NCBI GenBank assembly: GCA_036321795.1
Contig: JAWQCY010000001.1
Span: forward strand, 62,001 to 126,000
Direction of reading: 5' to 3'
Length of the DNA: 64,000 nt
DNA from: CAKVON01 sp902475665
Lineage (GTDB): Bacteria; Actinomycetota; Coriobacteriia; Coriobacteriales; Atopobiaceae
The translations under genes were made by a program, and so were the position numbers. Below, piece after piece: positions 54,274 to 62,469 of this stretch (position 1 is its first letter; each line of letters starts with the position of its first letter). Below the pieces are notes generated by a model. That model was not told the origin of the DNA. It ran no database searches and saw nothing but the letters and a program-made list of their open reading frames with translations.

Positions 54274-55248
54274 TTGACGGGAATCGACGGCGTGCCTGCA
54301 GAGAAGGACCTGGCTGGGCCCGGGGCTTTCGCGACCGGGCACGGCGCGGCCGAGGGCGCCTCGGCCGGCGGCGAGCGCGGCCTGCTCGTGGGCATCCTCA
54401 TCACCCTGGCGGGCTGCGCCTGTTGGGGTTTCAACGGGACGCTCGTCAAGTTCCTGTTGGACAACTACCCGATCGACCCGGTGTGGCTGGCGTGTGTGCG
54501 CGAGCTGGGCTCGTGCTGGCTGTTCCTGCTCACGGCGTGGCTCACCTGCCGCGACCGCGTGGTGGGCATCCTTCGCGAGCCGAGGCAGATGGGGCTTCTT
54601 GCCGTCGCCTCCGTCGCGTGCATCCTGAGCTCCAACGTCTGCTACGTCGAGTCCATCAGCTGGACCAACTCGGCCACGACCACCGTCCTGCAGTCGACCA
54701 ACCTCGTCCTGGTGATGGTCTACGTGTGCCTCAGGACGCGCCGTCGCCCGCGCCGTCGCGAGGTGGCGGGCACCATCCTGGCGTTGGCGGGAACCTACCT
54801 GCTGGCAACCGGCGGCAACCCCGACGCCCTGCGGATTCCGCCGCAGGGCCTTGCCTGGGGCATGGGGTGCGCGGTCTGCGCGGTGTTTCTCTCGGTCGCG
54901 CCCGTCGGCCTGCTAAACAGGTGGGGGTCGATGGTCTTCAACGGCTACGCGATGCTCGTCTCGGGCGCGCTGCTGGCGTTGTTCGTGAGGCCCTGGGAGC
55001 ACGTGCCGGCCATGTCTGTGGCGGGCTGGGCCCTGGTGGCCGTCACCATCGTGGTCGGCACCTATGGCTCGTACGCGCTGTTCCTCGAGGGCGTCCGGCG
55101 CGTGGGCCCCATGCGCTCGGCGATGCTGGGCACGGCCGAGCCCCTGGTCGCCATGGTCAGCTCGGTCGTCTGGCTGGGCACGTCCTTCTCGCCCGCGGAC
55201 CTGGTGGGCTTTGCCATGATCATCGCGATGGTGTTCCTCACGGCCTGA
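54274..55248 (+). CDS. EamA/DMT-superfamily transporter
   Basis: 324-residue membrane protein with ten predicted helices in two EamA repeats: the first starts at GLLVGILITLAGCACWGFNG near residue 37 and the second at GLAWGMGCAVCAVFLSVAP near 193. Such carriers export metabolites or amino acids. TTG 54274 is chosen because GGAGGGG lies eight bases upstream and other in-frame starts lack a site; the first 35 residues are a polar Gly/Ala-rich leader. Substrate unknown. It is divergent from the M16 gene. Confidence 0.87.
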   Translation: MTGIDGVPAEKDLAGPGAFATGHGAAEGASAGGERGLLVGILITLAGCACWGFNGTLVKFLLDNYPIDPVWLACVRELGSCWLFLLTAWLTCRDRVVGILREPRQMGLLAVASVACILSSNVCYVESISWTNSATTTVLQSTNLVLVMVYVCLRTRRRPRRREVAGTILALAGTYLLATGGNPDALRIPPQGLAWGMGCAVCAVFLSVAPVGLLNRWGSMVFNGYAMLVSGALLALFVRPWEHVPAMSVAGWALVAVTIVVGTYGSYALFLEGVRRVGPMRSAMLGTAEPLVAMVSSVVWLGTSFSPADLVGFAMIIAMVFLTA

Positions 55249-55311
55249 CCGGTCCCGCACGGCCGTGCGCCCCACGACACCCCGACCGTCCCGGTGCCCC
55301 TAAAAAGGAGT

Positions 55312-55337
55312 GGGCCCCACGCCGTGGCGCGGGGCCC
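55312..55337. terminator. Strong hairpin after the EamA gene
   Basis: GGGCCCC/GGGGCCC with inner CGCC/GGCG; read leftward it is followed by ACTCCTTTTT. It probably separates the EamA gene and the convergent uspA transcript. Confidence 0.65.
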
Positions 55338-55437
55338 TGAAGGGGAGAACTCCTGATGCAATTTCCGCTGTAGGCGAGCGTCCCACCCGACGCTTGCCTG
55401 ATTCGTGTTTACCCAGCTCTGTTGGCTGGCTTGCGCG

Positions 55438-55461
55438 AAAAGGCTGCCTTCACGCAGCCTC
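55438..55461 (-). terminator. Intrinsic terminator of uspA
   Basis: On the minus strand, GGAGGCTGC-GTGAAG-GCAGCC followed by TTTTCGC, 66 bases past the uspA stop. Confidence 0.75.
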
Positions 55462-55527
55462 CACGGCACCGACACGCCACGCACACGTTTGGCGACGGGC
55501 CCGACGACGCGTGCGCCGGTGGGGGCG

Positions 55528-55977
55528 CTACTTGACCACGAGGATGTCGCAGGGCGCGCTGCGCAGCAGAAACGTGGAGATCGATCCCAAAAGCGCGTAC
55601 TTGATGGGGGAGAGGCCGCGGGCACCGCAGACGATGATGTCGGGCTTGACCTGGTCGATCATCTCCTCCTTGAGGGTCTCTCGGATGCGTCCGCACCTCA
55701 CGAGCACCTTGACCGATCCGACTCCCGGCTCGGCCTCGGCGCGCGCGACGCCGTCGGCGATCGAGGCACGGAAGCCCCTCTCGAGCTCCGGGATCAGGTC
55801 CACGGGGTAGGTGCCGGCGGTCTCCAGCGCCGTCGAGTCGATGACGTGCCCGATGTACAGGTCGGCGTTGTTGTTGGCGGCGACCAGGATCGCGCGCTCG
55901 AGCACCTTGTCCTGCCTGTCGGTGCCGTCCAGCGACACGAAGACCCTGTCGTAGTCCATATCCTTGTAGTTGGCCAT
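55528..55977 (-). CDS. Universal stress protein UspA family
   Basis: 149-residue single-domain Usp protein. The ATP-binding signature GxxGx9G(S/T) is present as GARGLSPIKYALLGSIST near residue 121. The start DYDRVFVSLDGTDRQDKVLER and the end CDILVVK are typical. The minus-strand ATG at 55977 follows AGAAGGGAG. No partner domain is fused. It is divergent from uppP and is followed by a terminator at 55461-55438. Role in stress or metabolite sensing is known only for the family. Confidence 0.9.
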   Translation of the reverse strand: MANYKDMDYDRVFVSLDGTDRQDKVLERAILVAANNNADLYIGHVIDSTALETAGTYPVDLIPELERGFRASIADGVARAEAEPGVGSVKVLVRCGRIRETLKEEMIDQVKPDIIVCGARGLSPIKYALLGSISTFLLRSAPCDILVVK

Positions 55978-56022
55978 GGTCGACTCCCTTCTGGTCTTAC
56001 CTGCCCCATACCCATTTTTCGC

Positions 56023-56032
56023 TGCCGAGAAG
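56023..56032 (-). repeat. Reverse-orientation copy of CTTCTCGGCA
   Basis: TGCCGAGAAG on the plus strand in the 231-base divergent region between uspA and uppP. No further gene is seen in that region. Confidence 0.45.
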
Positions 56033-56208
56033 GACCTCGCGCCGTGGGGATTTGCCGACGATGGGCCGGCGGCGCCATGCGGTGCCGCGGCAAGTCCCAT
56101 CATGGTGTGACCCGCCGCAGCGTCGGTGGCATCCCGAACGTTGGGCGGCGCGCACGCCGCCCACCCGCCCCTTGCCCGGCGGGAACATCGGAAGAAGGGG
56201 AATCCCTC

Positions 56209-57195
56209 TTGAACCTCATCGAGCTTCTCAAGGCTATCGTCTTTGGCATCGTGGAGGGCGTCACCGAATGGCTGCCCGTTTCGTCGACCGGCCACATGAT
56301 CTTGCTGAACCAGTTCCTCACGCTCGACGTGTCGGCCGACTTCTGGGACATGTTCCTCGTCGTGATCCAACTGGGCGCGATCCTGGCGGTGTGCGTCCTG
56401 TTCTTCGCCCCGCTCAATCCGTTCGCGCCGTCCAAGACCGCCGAGGAGCGTCGCGGCACCTGGGTCCTGTGGGCCAAGATCGTGGTCGCATGCATTCCCG
56501 CCGCCGTCATCGGCATCCCGCTGGACGACTGGATGGAGGAGCACCTGGGCAGCCCCTTCGTCATCGCCGGCGCCCTGATCGCGTACGGCATCGCCTTTAT
56601 CGTTATCGAGAACGTCCGCGAGCGCCGCGCCCGCGAGCTCATGCGTGCCAGCGTGCCCGTCGGTCGCAGCCGCGGCAAGCACTTTGCCGTGCCCGCCGGC
56701 TCCACCGGCCGTGTGACGGCGCAGGGCCAGACTGGAAACGTCCTGGCCCCGACCCTGGCCGAGCTCGCCGATGCCGGCGCCAAGATCACCGACGTGGCCG
56801 ACATGCCCTGGCCCACGGCCATCGGCATCGGCCTGTTCCAGGTGTTGTCGATGGTGCCGGGCACCTCTCGCTCCGGCTCCACCATCATCGGCGGCCTGCT
56901 TCTGGGATGCTCGCGCGCGGCGGTCGCGGAGTTCACCTTCTACCTGGCCATCCCCGTCATGTTCGGTGCGAGTGGCCTGCGGTTGGTCAAGTTCTTCCTC
57001 AAGGGCAACGCCTTTGCCCCCAACGAGGTGGCCATCCTTCTGGCTGGCTGCGTCGTGGCCTTCCTGGTGTCGGTCGCGGCGATTCGCTTCCTGATGTCGT
57101 TCGTCAAGCGCCACGACTTCAAGCCGTTCGGCTGGTACCGCATCGCCCTGGGCGTCGTCGTCATCGCCTGCTTCGCGCTTTCCGCCCTCGCGTAG
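56209..57195 (+). CDS. uppP: Undecaprenyl-diphosphatase UppP (BacA)
   Basis: 328-residue membrane phosphatase that regenerates undecaprenyl phosphate for wall synthesis. Active-site blocks are EGVTEWLPVSSTGHMILLNQ near residue 15 and VPGTSRSGSTIIGGLLLG near 220, with the catalytic Glu, Ser and Arg intact. It is longer than the usual 265-290 residues because a loop of about 60 polar residues (from REMR-like RRARELMRASVPVGRSRGKH to AELADAGAKI, about 143-200) separates the two halves. TTG 56209 follows AGAAGGGG. Often linked to bacitracin tolerance when overexpressed. Confidence 0.93.
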   Translation: MNLIELLKAIVFGIVEGVTEWLPVSSTGHMILLNQFLTLDVSADFWDMFLVVIQLGAILAVCVLFFAPLNPFAPSKTAEERRGTWVLWAKIVVACIPAAVIGIPLDDWMEEHLGSPFVIAGALIAYGIAFIVIENVRERRARELMRASVPVGRSRGKHFAVPAGSTGRVTAQGQTGNVLAPTLAELADAGAKITDVADMPWPTAIGIGLFQVLSMVPGTSRSGSTIIGGLLLGCSRAAVAEFTFYLAIPVMFGASGLRLVKFFLKGNAFAPNEVAILLAGCVVAFLVSVAAIRFLMSFVKRHDFKPFGWYRIALGVVVIACFALSALA

Positions 57196-57203
57196 CCAGG
57201 GGG

Positions 57204-58199
57204 CTATGCCACGGGCACGTGGGACACGATCAGTGCCATGTCGCCCGTAAGCTCGAGTTCGTTGAAGTTGGCGGGCACGACGAAGTGGTCGCCCTTCTCC
57301 ACAGGCTCTCCCGCGGCCGTGCCGGCGCCTGCGATGACGCTCGCACACAGGAAGGTGGGGATCGAGGGCAGGGTCACGGCATGCGGCGCGGCGTCGCCCG
57401 CGTTGCCCCCGTCGCCCACGTGCACGCGGTCGACGACGTATCGGTCGCAGCTCACGAGCTCGGTCACGCCGTCTTTCTGGGGCGCGGTGATCGTGCCGGA
57501 CTTGGGCGATGCCACCGAGAAGTCGACGGTGTCGAGGCTCTGTGCGATGTGCAGGGGACGTTTGGTGCCGTCTGCCTGGACGCGGTCGTAGTCGTAGACG
57601 CGGTAGGTGATATCGCTGGACTGCTGGGTCTCCAGAATCGTGGTGCCGGCCTTGATCGCGTGGACGGTGCCGGGGTCGATCTGGAAGAAGTCGCCGGGGT
57701 GGATGGGCACCTCGTTGAGAAGGGCGGACCACTCGCCGGCCTCGACCATCGCGGCGAACTCCTCGCGGTTGTGGGCGCGCTGGCCCACGACGATCGTGGC
57801 GCCCGGGTCGCAGCCTAGGACGTACCAGCACTCCTTCTTGCCCAACGAGCCGTTCTCGTGCTCGCGGGCGTAGTCGTCGTCGGGGTGGACCTGCACTGAC
57901 AGGTTGCCCTGCGCGTTCAGGATCTTGATCAGCAACGGGAACTGGTCGGCGGGGCCGTTGTCCGCGGGGACCTCGCCAAACAGGTCGCGCTCGCCAGCCC
58001 ACAGCTCGGACAGGTGTCGGCCGGCGAACTCGCCGCGGGCGACCTCGCAGTCGCCGTGCGGGTGGGCCGAGATGGCCCAGCACTCCCCGATGGGGCCGTC
58101 GGGGATGTCGTAGCCCCACTCGTCGGCCAGCTTGCGGCCGCCCCAGATCTTCTCGTGAAAGATGGGCTTGAGGAAGATCAGTCCGTGTTCGGAAGACAT
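57204..58199 (-). CDS. manA: Mannose-6-phosphate isomerase, type I
   Basis: 331-residue zinc enzyme interconverting fructose-6-P and mannose-6-P. Zinc ligands are in LSVQVHPDDDYA (Gln and His, near residue 103), GKKECWYVL (Glu, near 122) and the cupin segment DPGTVHAIKAGT (His, near 180). It starts IFLKPIFHEKIWGGRKLADE, the small Gram-positive form. The minus-strand ATG follows AGAAGGAG. A GntR regulator lies 105 bases upstream on the same strand, which suggests control of mannose use. It converges on uppP with an 8-base gap. Confidence 0.94.
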   Translation of the reverse strand: MSSEHGLIFLKPIFHEKIWGGRKLADEWGYDIPDGPIGECWAISAHPHGDCEVARGEFAGRHLSELWAGERDLFGEVPADNGPADQFPLLIKILNAQGNLSVQVHPDDDYAREHENGSLGKKECWYVLGCDPGATIVVGQRAHNREEFAAMVEAGEWSALLNEVPIHPGDFFQIDPGTVHAIKAGTTILETQQSSDITYRVYDYDRVQADGTKRPLHIAQSLDTVDFSVASPKSGTITAPQKDGVTELVSCDRYVVDRVHVGDGGNAGDAAPHAVTLPSIPTFLCASVIAGAGTAAGEPVEKGDHFVVPANFNELELTGDMALIVSHVPVA

Positions 58200-58304
58200 G
58201 CGATTGGCTCCTTCTGCTTGTCTGTTTGGGTCGTGTCAGGCAGCTCCCTTCTCGATGTGCTTCCGCGCGCTTGCGGCCATGGGAAGGACTGGTCCGTGCG
58301 TCCG

Positions 58305-59021
58305 TTATTTGGTGCTGATGCTGCGGAACTCGTAGCCGTTGGGGTGGTGTGAGACGCAGCGCTCGAACGGCCTGCCATCGTCGAGGAAGCTGACCTGATC
58401 GATCTCGAGCAGGGGGTCGGACGGCTCCACATGCAGCCACGTGCACTCGTCGGGAGTGGGGGAGACGGCGCGTACGGTCCGGTGGGCGCTTGCGATCCTG
58501 AGCCCGAGGGTCCCCTCGATGTAGTCGTAGGTGCTTGCCTCGACGTTGGCGCGGCGCAGGTTGGGGACGATGTCGATCGGGATGTAGGTGTACTGGACCG
58601 CATGCGGCTCGCCGTTGGCGTAGCGCGAGCGCACGATGTGGTAGACGAACTGGTCCTCCTCCAGGGAGAGCAGGCGCGCGACCTCGGGCGGGGGCGTCAT
58701 GACCTCGAAGGTGTGGACGGTGCTGGTGATGGTGTCGCCCTGGCGGCGGCGCTCCGCCGTCAGGCCGCCGAGCTGGTCGTTCGTCTCGAAGGAGGCGTGG
58801 TCGTCGGGGTGCTGGACGGCGCTCTTGACGAAGGAGCCGGACCCGCGACGGCGGGTGATGAGACCACGCGACTCGATGACGCCAAGCGCCTTGTTGACGG
58901 TGATCTTGCTGACCCCGTACGTCGTGCAGAGCGTCTCGATCGAGGGCAGCTGCTCCCCGGGAACGTATGTGCCGTCGGCGATGGCAGCCTCCAGGCTGTC
59001 CGCGACGTTCTCGTACTTCAT
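58305..59021 (-). CDS. GntR-family (HutC subfamily) transcriptional regulator
   Basis: 238-residue repressor. The winged helix-turn-helix occupies residues about 1-68 (YVPGEQLPSIETLCTTYGVSKITVNKALG, in part GEQLPSIETLCTTYGVSKIT, then LITRRRGSGSFV); a UTRA ligand-binding domain follows (about 90-235, with VYHIVRSRYANGEPHAVQYTYI in part HIVRSRYANGEPHAVQ). Upstream of manA on the same strand, so a sugar-phosphate ligand is plausible. A TTCTC-N4-GAGAA inverted repeat at 59081-59094 overlaps a possible minus-strand -10 (TATTCT, 59096-59091) and may be its own operator. Confidence 0.9.
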   Translation of the reverse strand: MKYENVADSLEAAIADGTYVPGEQLPSIETLCTTYGVSKITVNKALGVIESRGLITRRRGSGSFVKSAVQHPDDHASFETNDQLGGLTAERRRQGDTITSTVHTFEVMTPPPEVARLLSLEEDQFVYHIVRSRYANGEPHAVQYTYIPIDIVPNLRRANVEASTYDYIEGTLGLRIASAHRTVRAVSPTPDECTWLHVEPSDPLLEIDQVSFLDDGRPFERCVSHHPNGYEFRSISTK

Positions 59022-59080
59022 CTAAGGCGGCCTCCGCTCGTGAGCCAGCTGGAATGTCCTGGCAGCTGTTCTACCCGTTC

Positions 59081-59094
59081 TTCTCTCTCGAGAA
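59081..59094. promoter_or_regulatory. Possible operator in the gntR/phosphatase divergent region
   Basis: TTCTC-TCTC-GAGAA inverted repeat. On the minus strand TATTCT (59096-59091) has a GCGACA -35 17 bases away. Regulation by the adjacent GntR protein is a guess from position. Confidence 0.35.
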
Positions 59095-59182
59095 TACCGC
59101 TCTGCCTGAGCGGTGTCGCGAGCGCCTGCCGGTGGTTTACGGGACAATGGATCCGACAGCGACGTTTTGGAAAGGTTGGACC

Positions 59183-59629
59183 ATGACCCGCATCTTGTTT
59201 GTCTGCCACGGCAACATCTGCCGTTCGACGATGGCTCAGTACGTGATGGACTGGATGGTCGAGCGTGCCGGGCGCGCTGGCCAGGTCGAGTGCGACTCAG
59301 CAGCCAGCAGCACCGAGGAGCTGGGCAACCCCGTCGACCCGCGCACGCGCCGCCGCCTGGAGCGCGCCGGCATCCCGTGCGGCGAGCACCACTCGCGTCA
59401 GATGACGCGTGCCGACTATGGCCGCTTCGACCTGATCGTGGGGATGGACTCGCTCAACATGCGCAATATGATGCGGATTCTGGGGTCGGACCCCGACGAC
59501 AAGGTCCATTTGCTGCTTGATTGGTCCGACGCGCCCCGCGACATATCGGACCCCTGGTACACGGGCGACTTCGATCGTACCTACCAGGACGTGACGGAGG
59601 GCTGCGAGGCCCTTCTGGCCGCGCTGTAG
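59183..59629 (+). CDS. Low-molecular-weight protein tyrosine phosphatase
   Basis: 148-residue phosphatase with the P-loop CHGNICRS (catalytic Cys8, Arg14) immediately after the amino terminus and the general-acid loop SDPWYTGDF (Asp near residue 121). GMDSLNMRNM near residue 83 is the usual middle motif. Similar proteins dephosphorylate BY-kinases or arsenate, but the surrounding genes give no hint. AAAGGTTGG precedes the ATG. The U32 peptidase gene starts ten bases after its stop, so the two are cotranscribed. Confidence 0.92.
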   Translation: MTRILFVCHGNICRSTMAQYVMDWMVERAGRAGQVECDSAASSTEELGNPVDPRTRRRLERAGIPCGEHHSRQMTRADYGRFDLIVGMDSLNMRNMMRILGSDPDDKVHLLLDWSDAPRDISDPWYTGDFDRTYQDVTEGCEALLAAL

Positions 59630-59639
59630 GGCCCCTGCC

Positions 59640-60872
59640 ATGCGCAAGATGGAGCTTTTGGCACCCGCGGGCGGACCCGAGCAGTTGGGGATGGCCCTGC
59701 ACTTTGGCGCCGACGCGGTGTATCTGGCGGGCAGGCGCTGGGGCATGCGCTCGGCGTCCGCCAACTTCGGTGACGACGAGCTCGCGGCCGCGGTGGCGCG
59801 CGCCCATGCGGCAGGCGCCCGCGTCCACGTGACGGTCAACGCGATGGCGACCGACGCCGACACCGATGGGCTTCCCGCCTACCTGCACCTGTTGGACGAG
59901 GCGGGCGTCGATGCCGTGATCGTGGGCGACCTGGGCGTCATGGCCCTGGCGCGCGCCCATGCGCCGCACGTGGAGCTCCATGTCTCCACCCAGGCCTCGT
60001 GCATGAACTCCGCGGCCGCCGAGCAGTACCTGAGGCTGGGCGCGCGCCGCGTGGTGCTCGCGCGCGAGATGACGCTAGCCCAGGTAGCCGAGCTACGACG
60101 GCGCACTTCTCGCGAGCTTGAGCTCGAGGTCTTCGCGCACGGCTCCATGTGCATGGCGGTCTCGGGTCGCTGCCTGCTGTCATCCGAGATGACGGGCGGC
60201 CGCCGCGCCGCGACCTTCGGCGACTGCGCGCAGCCGTGCCGCTGGGAGTGGGGCCTCGTGGAGAGAAGGACGCCCGGTCGCGAGCTTGGCCTGGAGTGCG
60301 ACGGCGGCTGGTCGCACCTCATGAGCGCCGATGACCTGTGCATGGTCGAGCACCTGGACGAGCTGGCCGCCGCCGGCGTCGACTCCATCAAGGTCGAGGG
60401 CCGCGCCAAGGGCGCCTACTATGCCGCCGCGGTCACCAACGCCTATCGCCACGTGTTGGACGGGGATGACCCCGCCGCCTGGCGCCGCGAGCTGGACATG
60501 GTGAGCCACCGCCCGTACTCGACGGGGTTCTTCTTTGGCAACCCCACGCAGTCTCCGCGGGTCGACGGCTATGCCCGCGACCGCCTGATGGTCGCGGTGG
60601 TCACGTCGTGCGAGCCCGTGGCGCCTGACGCCGCGGACGGGCCCTGGCGCGTGGGGCTGACCTGCCGCAACCGTGCCGAGGCAGGCTGCGAGCTCGACGT
60701 CCTGTCGCCGGGGCAGCCTGTGCGGCAGATGCCGCTTGCGGGCGTGGAGGCCGTCGCCGACGACGGCGGTTGGGTCGCGGCGCCCGAGGGCCTGGCGCAC
60801 TCAATGGATCGCTACCGGGCGATCAGCCCGTGGCCCTTGCAGCCGGGCGACCTTCTCTGCAGGCGCGTCTAG
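59640..60872 (+). CDS. Peptidase U32 family protein
   Basis: 410-residue U32-family protein; members include RlhA and TrhP, which hydroxylate rRNA or tRNA uridine/cytidine rather than acting as peptidases. ELLAPAGGPEQLGMALHFGADAVYL opens it (in part LLAPAGGPEQLGMALHFGAD), and the family signature ELEVFAHGSMCMAVSGRCLLSS (in part FAHGSMCMAVSGRCLLS, near residue 165) contains two of the four conserved Cys. CAQPCRWEW near 197 supplies the rest. An RNA-modification role is more likely than proteolysis. It follows the phosphatase gene by ten bases and converges on the CDF gene. Confidence 0.88.
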   Translation: MRKMELLAPAGGPEQLGMALHFGADAVYLAGRRWGMRSASANFGDDELAAAVARAHAAGARVHVTVNAMATDADTDGLPAYLHLLDEAGVDAVIVGDLGVMALARAHAPHVELHVSTQASCMNSAAAEQYLRLGARRVVLAREMTLAQVAELRRRTSRELELEVFAHGSMCMAVSGRCLLSSEMTGGRRAATFGDCAQPCRWEWGLVERRTPGRELGLECDGGWSHLMSADDLCMVEHLDELAAAGVDSIKVEGRAKGAYYAAAVTNAYRHVLDGDDPAAWRRELDMVSHRPYSTGFFFGNPTQSPRVDGYARDRLMVAVVTSCEPVAPDAADGPWRVGLTCRNRAEAGCELDVLSPGQPVRQMPLAGVEAVADDGGWVAAPEGLAHSMDRYRAISPWPLQPGDLLCRRV

Positions 60873-60884
60873 GGTGCGGGGCGC

Positions 60885-62057
60885 CTAGGCCTGCGAGACG
60901 AAGTCGTGGTCGACGGTGATCTTGCAGATGGCCTGCGGGTAGCGCGCGACCACCAGGTCCGCTATGGCGTGGCGCAGCTCGTCGTCGGTCATGGCCAGGC
61001 CGTGGGGACGCACGCAGTCGAAGATCACGTTGGTGTGCGTGGGGCCGGGAACCGTGCGCAGGTCGTGGATGGTAAGGCGCGGGTCGATGGCGAGGACGTC
61101 GGCGGCGATGTTGGCGCGCATGTCGTTCGCGGCCTCGTCCGAGGTCACGATCGGGTCGTAGTGCAGCGTGGTCAGCAGGCCCTCGGACAACAGGTCCTGC
61201 TCGATGTTGTCGAGCGTGTCGTGGCTGACCGTCGGGTCGTCCTCGGCGGCCATCTCCACGTGGGCGCTCACGATCTTTCGGCCGGGGCCGTAGTCGTGGA
61301 CCATGAGGTCGTGCGTGCCCAGCACGCCGGGGGCCGCCATGATCGTGTCGTGGATGTGCCGCACGAGCTCGGGGTCGGGCGCCTGGCCCAGGAGCGGGCT
61401 GATGGTCTCGCGCACCAGCGAGATGCCGCTCCACACGACGAATCCGCCCACCGCCAGCCCGACCCAACCGTCCAGGTCGAAGCCGATGACGCGCGACAGC
61501 ACCGCCGCGGCCAGGACCGCGAGCGTGGTGATGACGTCGTTGCGCGAGTCGACGGCGGTTGCCTCGAGCGTGGTCGACGCGATCTTCTTGCCGAGCCCGG
61601 AGTTGAACGCGGCCATCCACAGCTTCACGAGTACCGAGGCGAGAAGTACCGCGACGATCGCGGGCGCGAACTCGGTGGGCGAGGGGTGCACGAGCTTCTC
61701 GACAGAGGAGCGCAAGAGCTCCAGGCCGATGGCGGTGACCAGGGTTGCCACGACCAGGCCGCTCAGATACTCGTAGCGCCCGTGGCCATAGGGGTGCTCG
61801 GCGTCGGCGGGCTTGCTGGCCAGACGGAACCCGAGCAGAGACACGATGTTGCTGGAGGCGTCGGACAGGTTGTTGACGGCGTCGGCCACGATCGAGACCG
61901 ACCCCACGGCCAGGCCGACCAGGCCCTTGCCGGCGCACAGCAGCACGTTGCAGACGATGCACACCAGGCTCGCCACCGTGCCGTAGCGGTTGCGGACGCG
62001 CGCGTCGTCCACGTCGTCGGCATTCGGAACGAACGTCTTGATTATCCAGTCTGTCAT
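60885..62057 (-). CDS. CDF-family cation efflux protein
   Basis: 390-residue cation diffusion facilitator exporting divalent metals such as Zn2+, Mn2+ or Fe2+. Six membrane helices occupy about residues 25-215; metal-site motifs are IVADAVNNLSDASSN near 55, HPYGHGRYEYL near 88 and DSRNDVITT near 170. A cytoplasmic domain with a long linker follows to the carboxy terminus, with several His and Asp residues (HYDPIVTSDEA) but no His-rich loop. Minus-strand ATG at 62057. Substrate cannot be fixed, although Asn-Asn-x-x-Asp in helix 2 differs from the HD-HD of zinc exporters. Confidence 0.92.
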   Translation of the reverse strand: MTDWIIKTFVPNADDVDDARVRNRYGTVASLVCIVCNVLLCAGKGLVGLAVGSVSIVADAVNNLSDASSNIVSLLGFRLASKPADAEHPYGHGRYEYLSGLVVATLVTAIGLELLRSSVEKLVHPSPTEFAPAIVAVLLASVLVKLWMAAFNSGLGKKIASTTLEATAVDSRNDVITTLAVLAAAVLSRVIGFDLDGWVGLAVGGFVVWSGISLVRETISPLLGQAPDPELVRHIHDTIMAAPGVLGTHDLMVHDYGPGRKIVSAHVEMAAEDDPTVSHDTLDNIEQDLLSEGLLTTLHYDPIVTSDEAANDMRANIAADVLAIDPRLTIHDLRTVPGPTHTNVIFDCVRPHGLAMTDDELRHAIADLVVARYPQAICKITVDHDFVSQA

Positions 62058-62093
62058 GGGTGCCCAGCTGCCTTCCCGCCCCGCGACAAGGCC

Positions 62094-62103
62094 CTTCTCG
62101 GCG
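62094..62103 (+). repeat. Copy of the CTTCTCGGCA motif (9 of 10 bases)
   Basis: CTTCTCGGCG in the 412-base gap between the CDF gene and pcrA, 37 bases upstream of the CDF start. Confidence 0.45.
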
Positions 62104-62187
62104 CTCCGGTCGCGCCTCGCGCCGCCTGGCGGCGCGTATGGGAACGTCCCACGGGCCCGCGGGGTTTGACGGATAACGATACCCGTT

Positions 62188-62367
62188 TTACGCGAGCGGA
62201 GGGTTCACGCAGGTGGACGGGATTCTTCCGGTAAGCAGGTACTCGCGCATCGGCTCGACGGCCATCTGCCTGAGCTGGACGTACGACTCGACGGAGTCCC
62301 ACCCCGAGTGCGGGGTCACCACGCAGCGCGGGTGGGCGATCAGCGCGGGGTTCGGGTCGGCCTCCTC
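62188..62367 (-). pseudogene. C-terminal remnant of a D-isomer 2-hydroxyacid dehydrogenase
   Basis: On the minus strand a 59-codon stretch ending in TAA reads like the last segment of a D-2-hydroxyacid dehydrogenase: NPALIAHPRCVVTPHSGWDS, with the catalytic His in TPHSGW, followed by MAVEPMREYLLTGRIPSTCVN. The family normally has about 270 more residues upstream, including the Rossmann fold, but in that direction the frame gives unrelated sequence and pcrA begins within 100 bases. It is best read as a decayed or rearranged gene end. It could also be the tail of a gene whose front was removed by the event that placed pcrA here. Confidence 0.6.
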
Positions 62368-62423
62368 TTGCGGAAGCCTCGCGGACTCGCCGCGCCCGCC
62401 CTCTTGTGGTCCGCGCGCACGGC

Positions 62424-62450
62424 TACACTCTTGTTCGTCGAAAACGAACA
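62424..62450 (+). promoter_or_regulatory. Possible pcrA promoter with palindromic operator
   Basis: TACACT (62424-62429) resembles a -10; it is followed at once by the inverted repeat TGTTCG-N7-CGAACA (62432-62450), which would lie at the transcription start. No good -35 is seen. The half-site resembles GTTCG/CGAAC elements of SOS boxes but is in the opposite order. Confidence 0.4.
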
Positions 62451-62469
62451 CCACATGGAGAACGCCCAC

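Noticed and set aside
50784..55340. Open frame of 1518 codons on the plus strand across nitroreductase, M16 peptidase and EamA genes
   Set aside because: It crosses three well-supported genes in other frames and reads as Arg/Gly/Ala-rich shadow translation.
62432..62450. Canonical LexA box before pcrA
   Set aside because: Half-sites are in the opposite order (GTTCG then CGAAC) with 7-base spacing, unlike CGAAC-N4-GTTCG.
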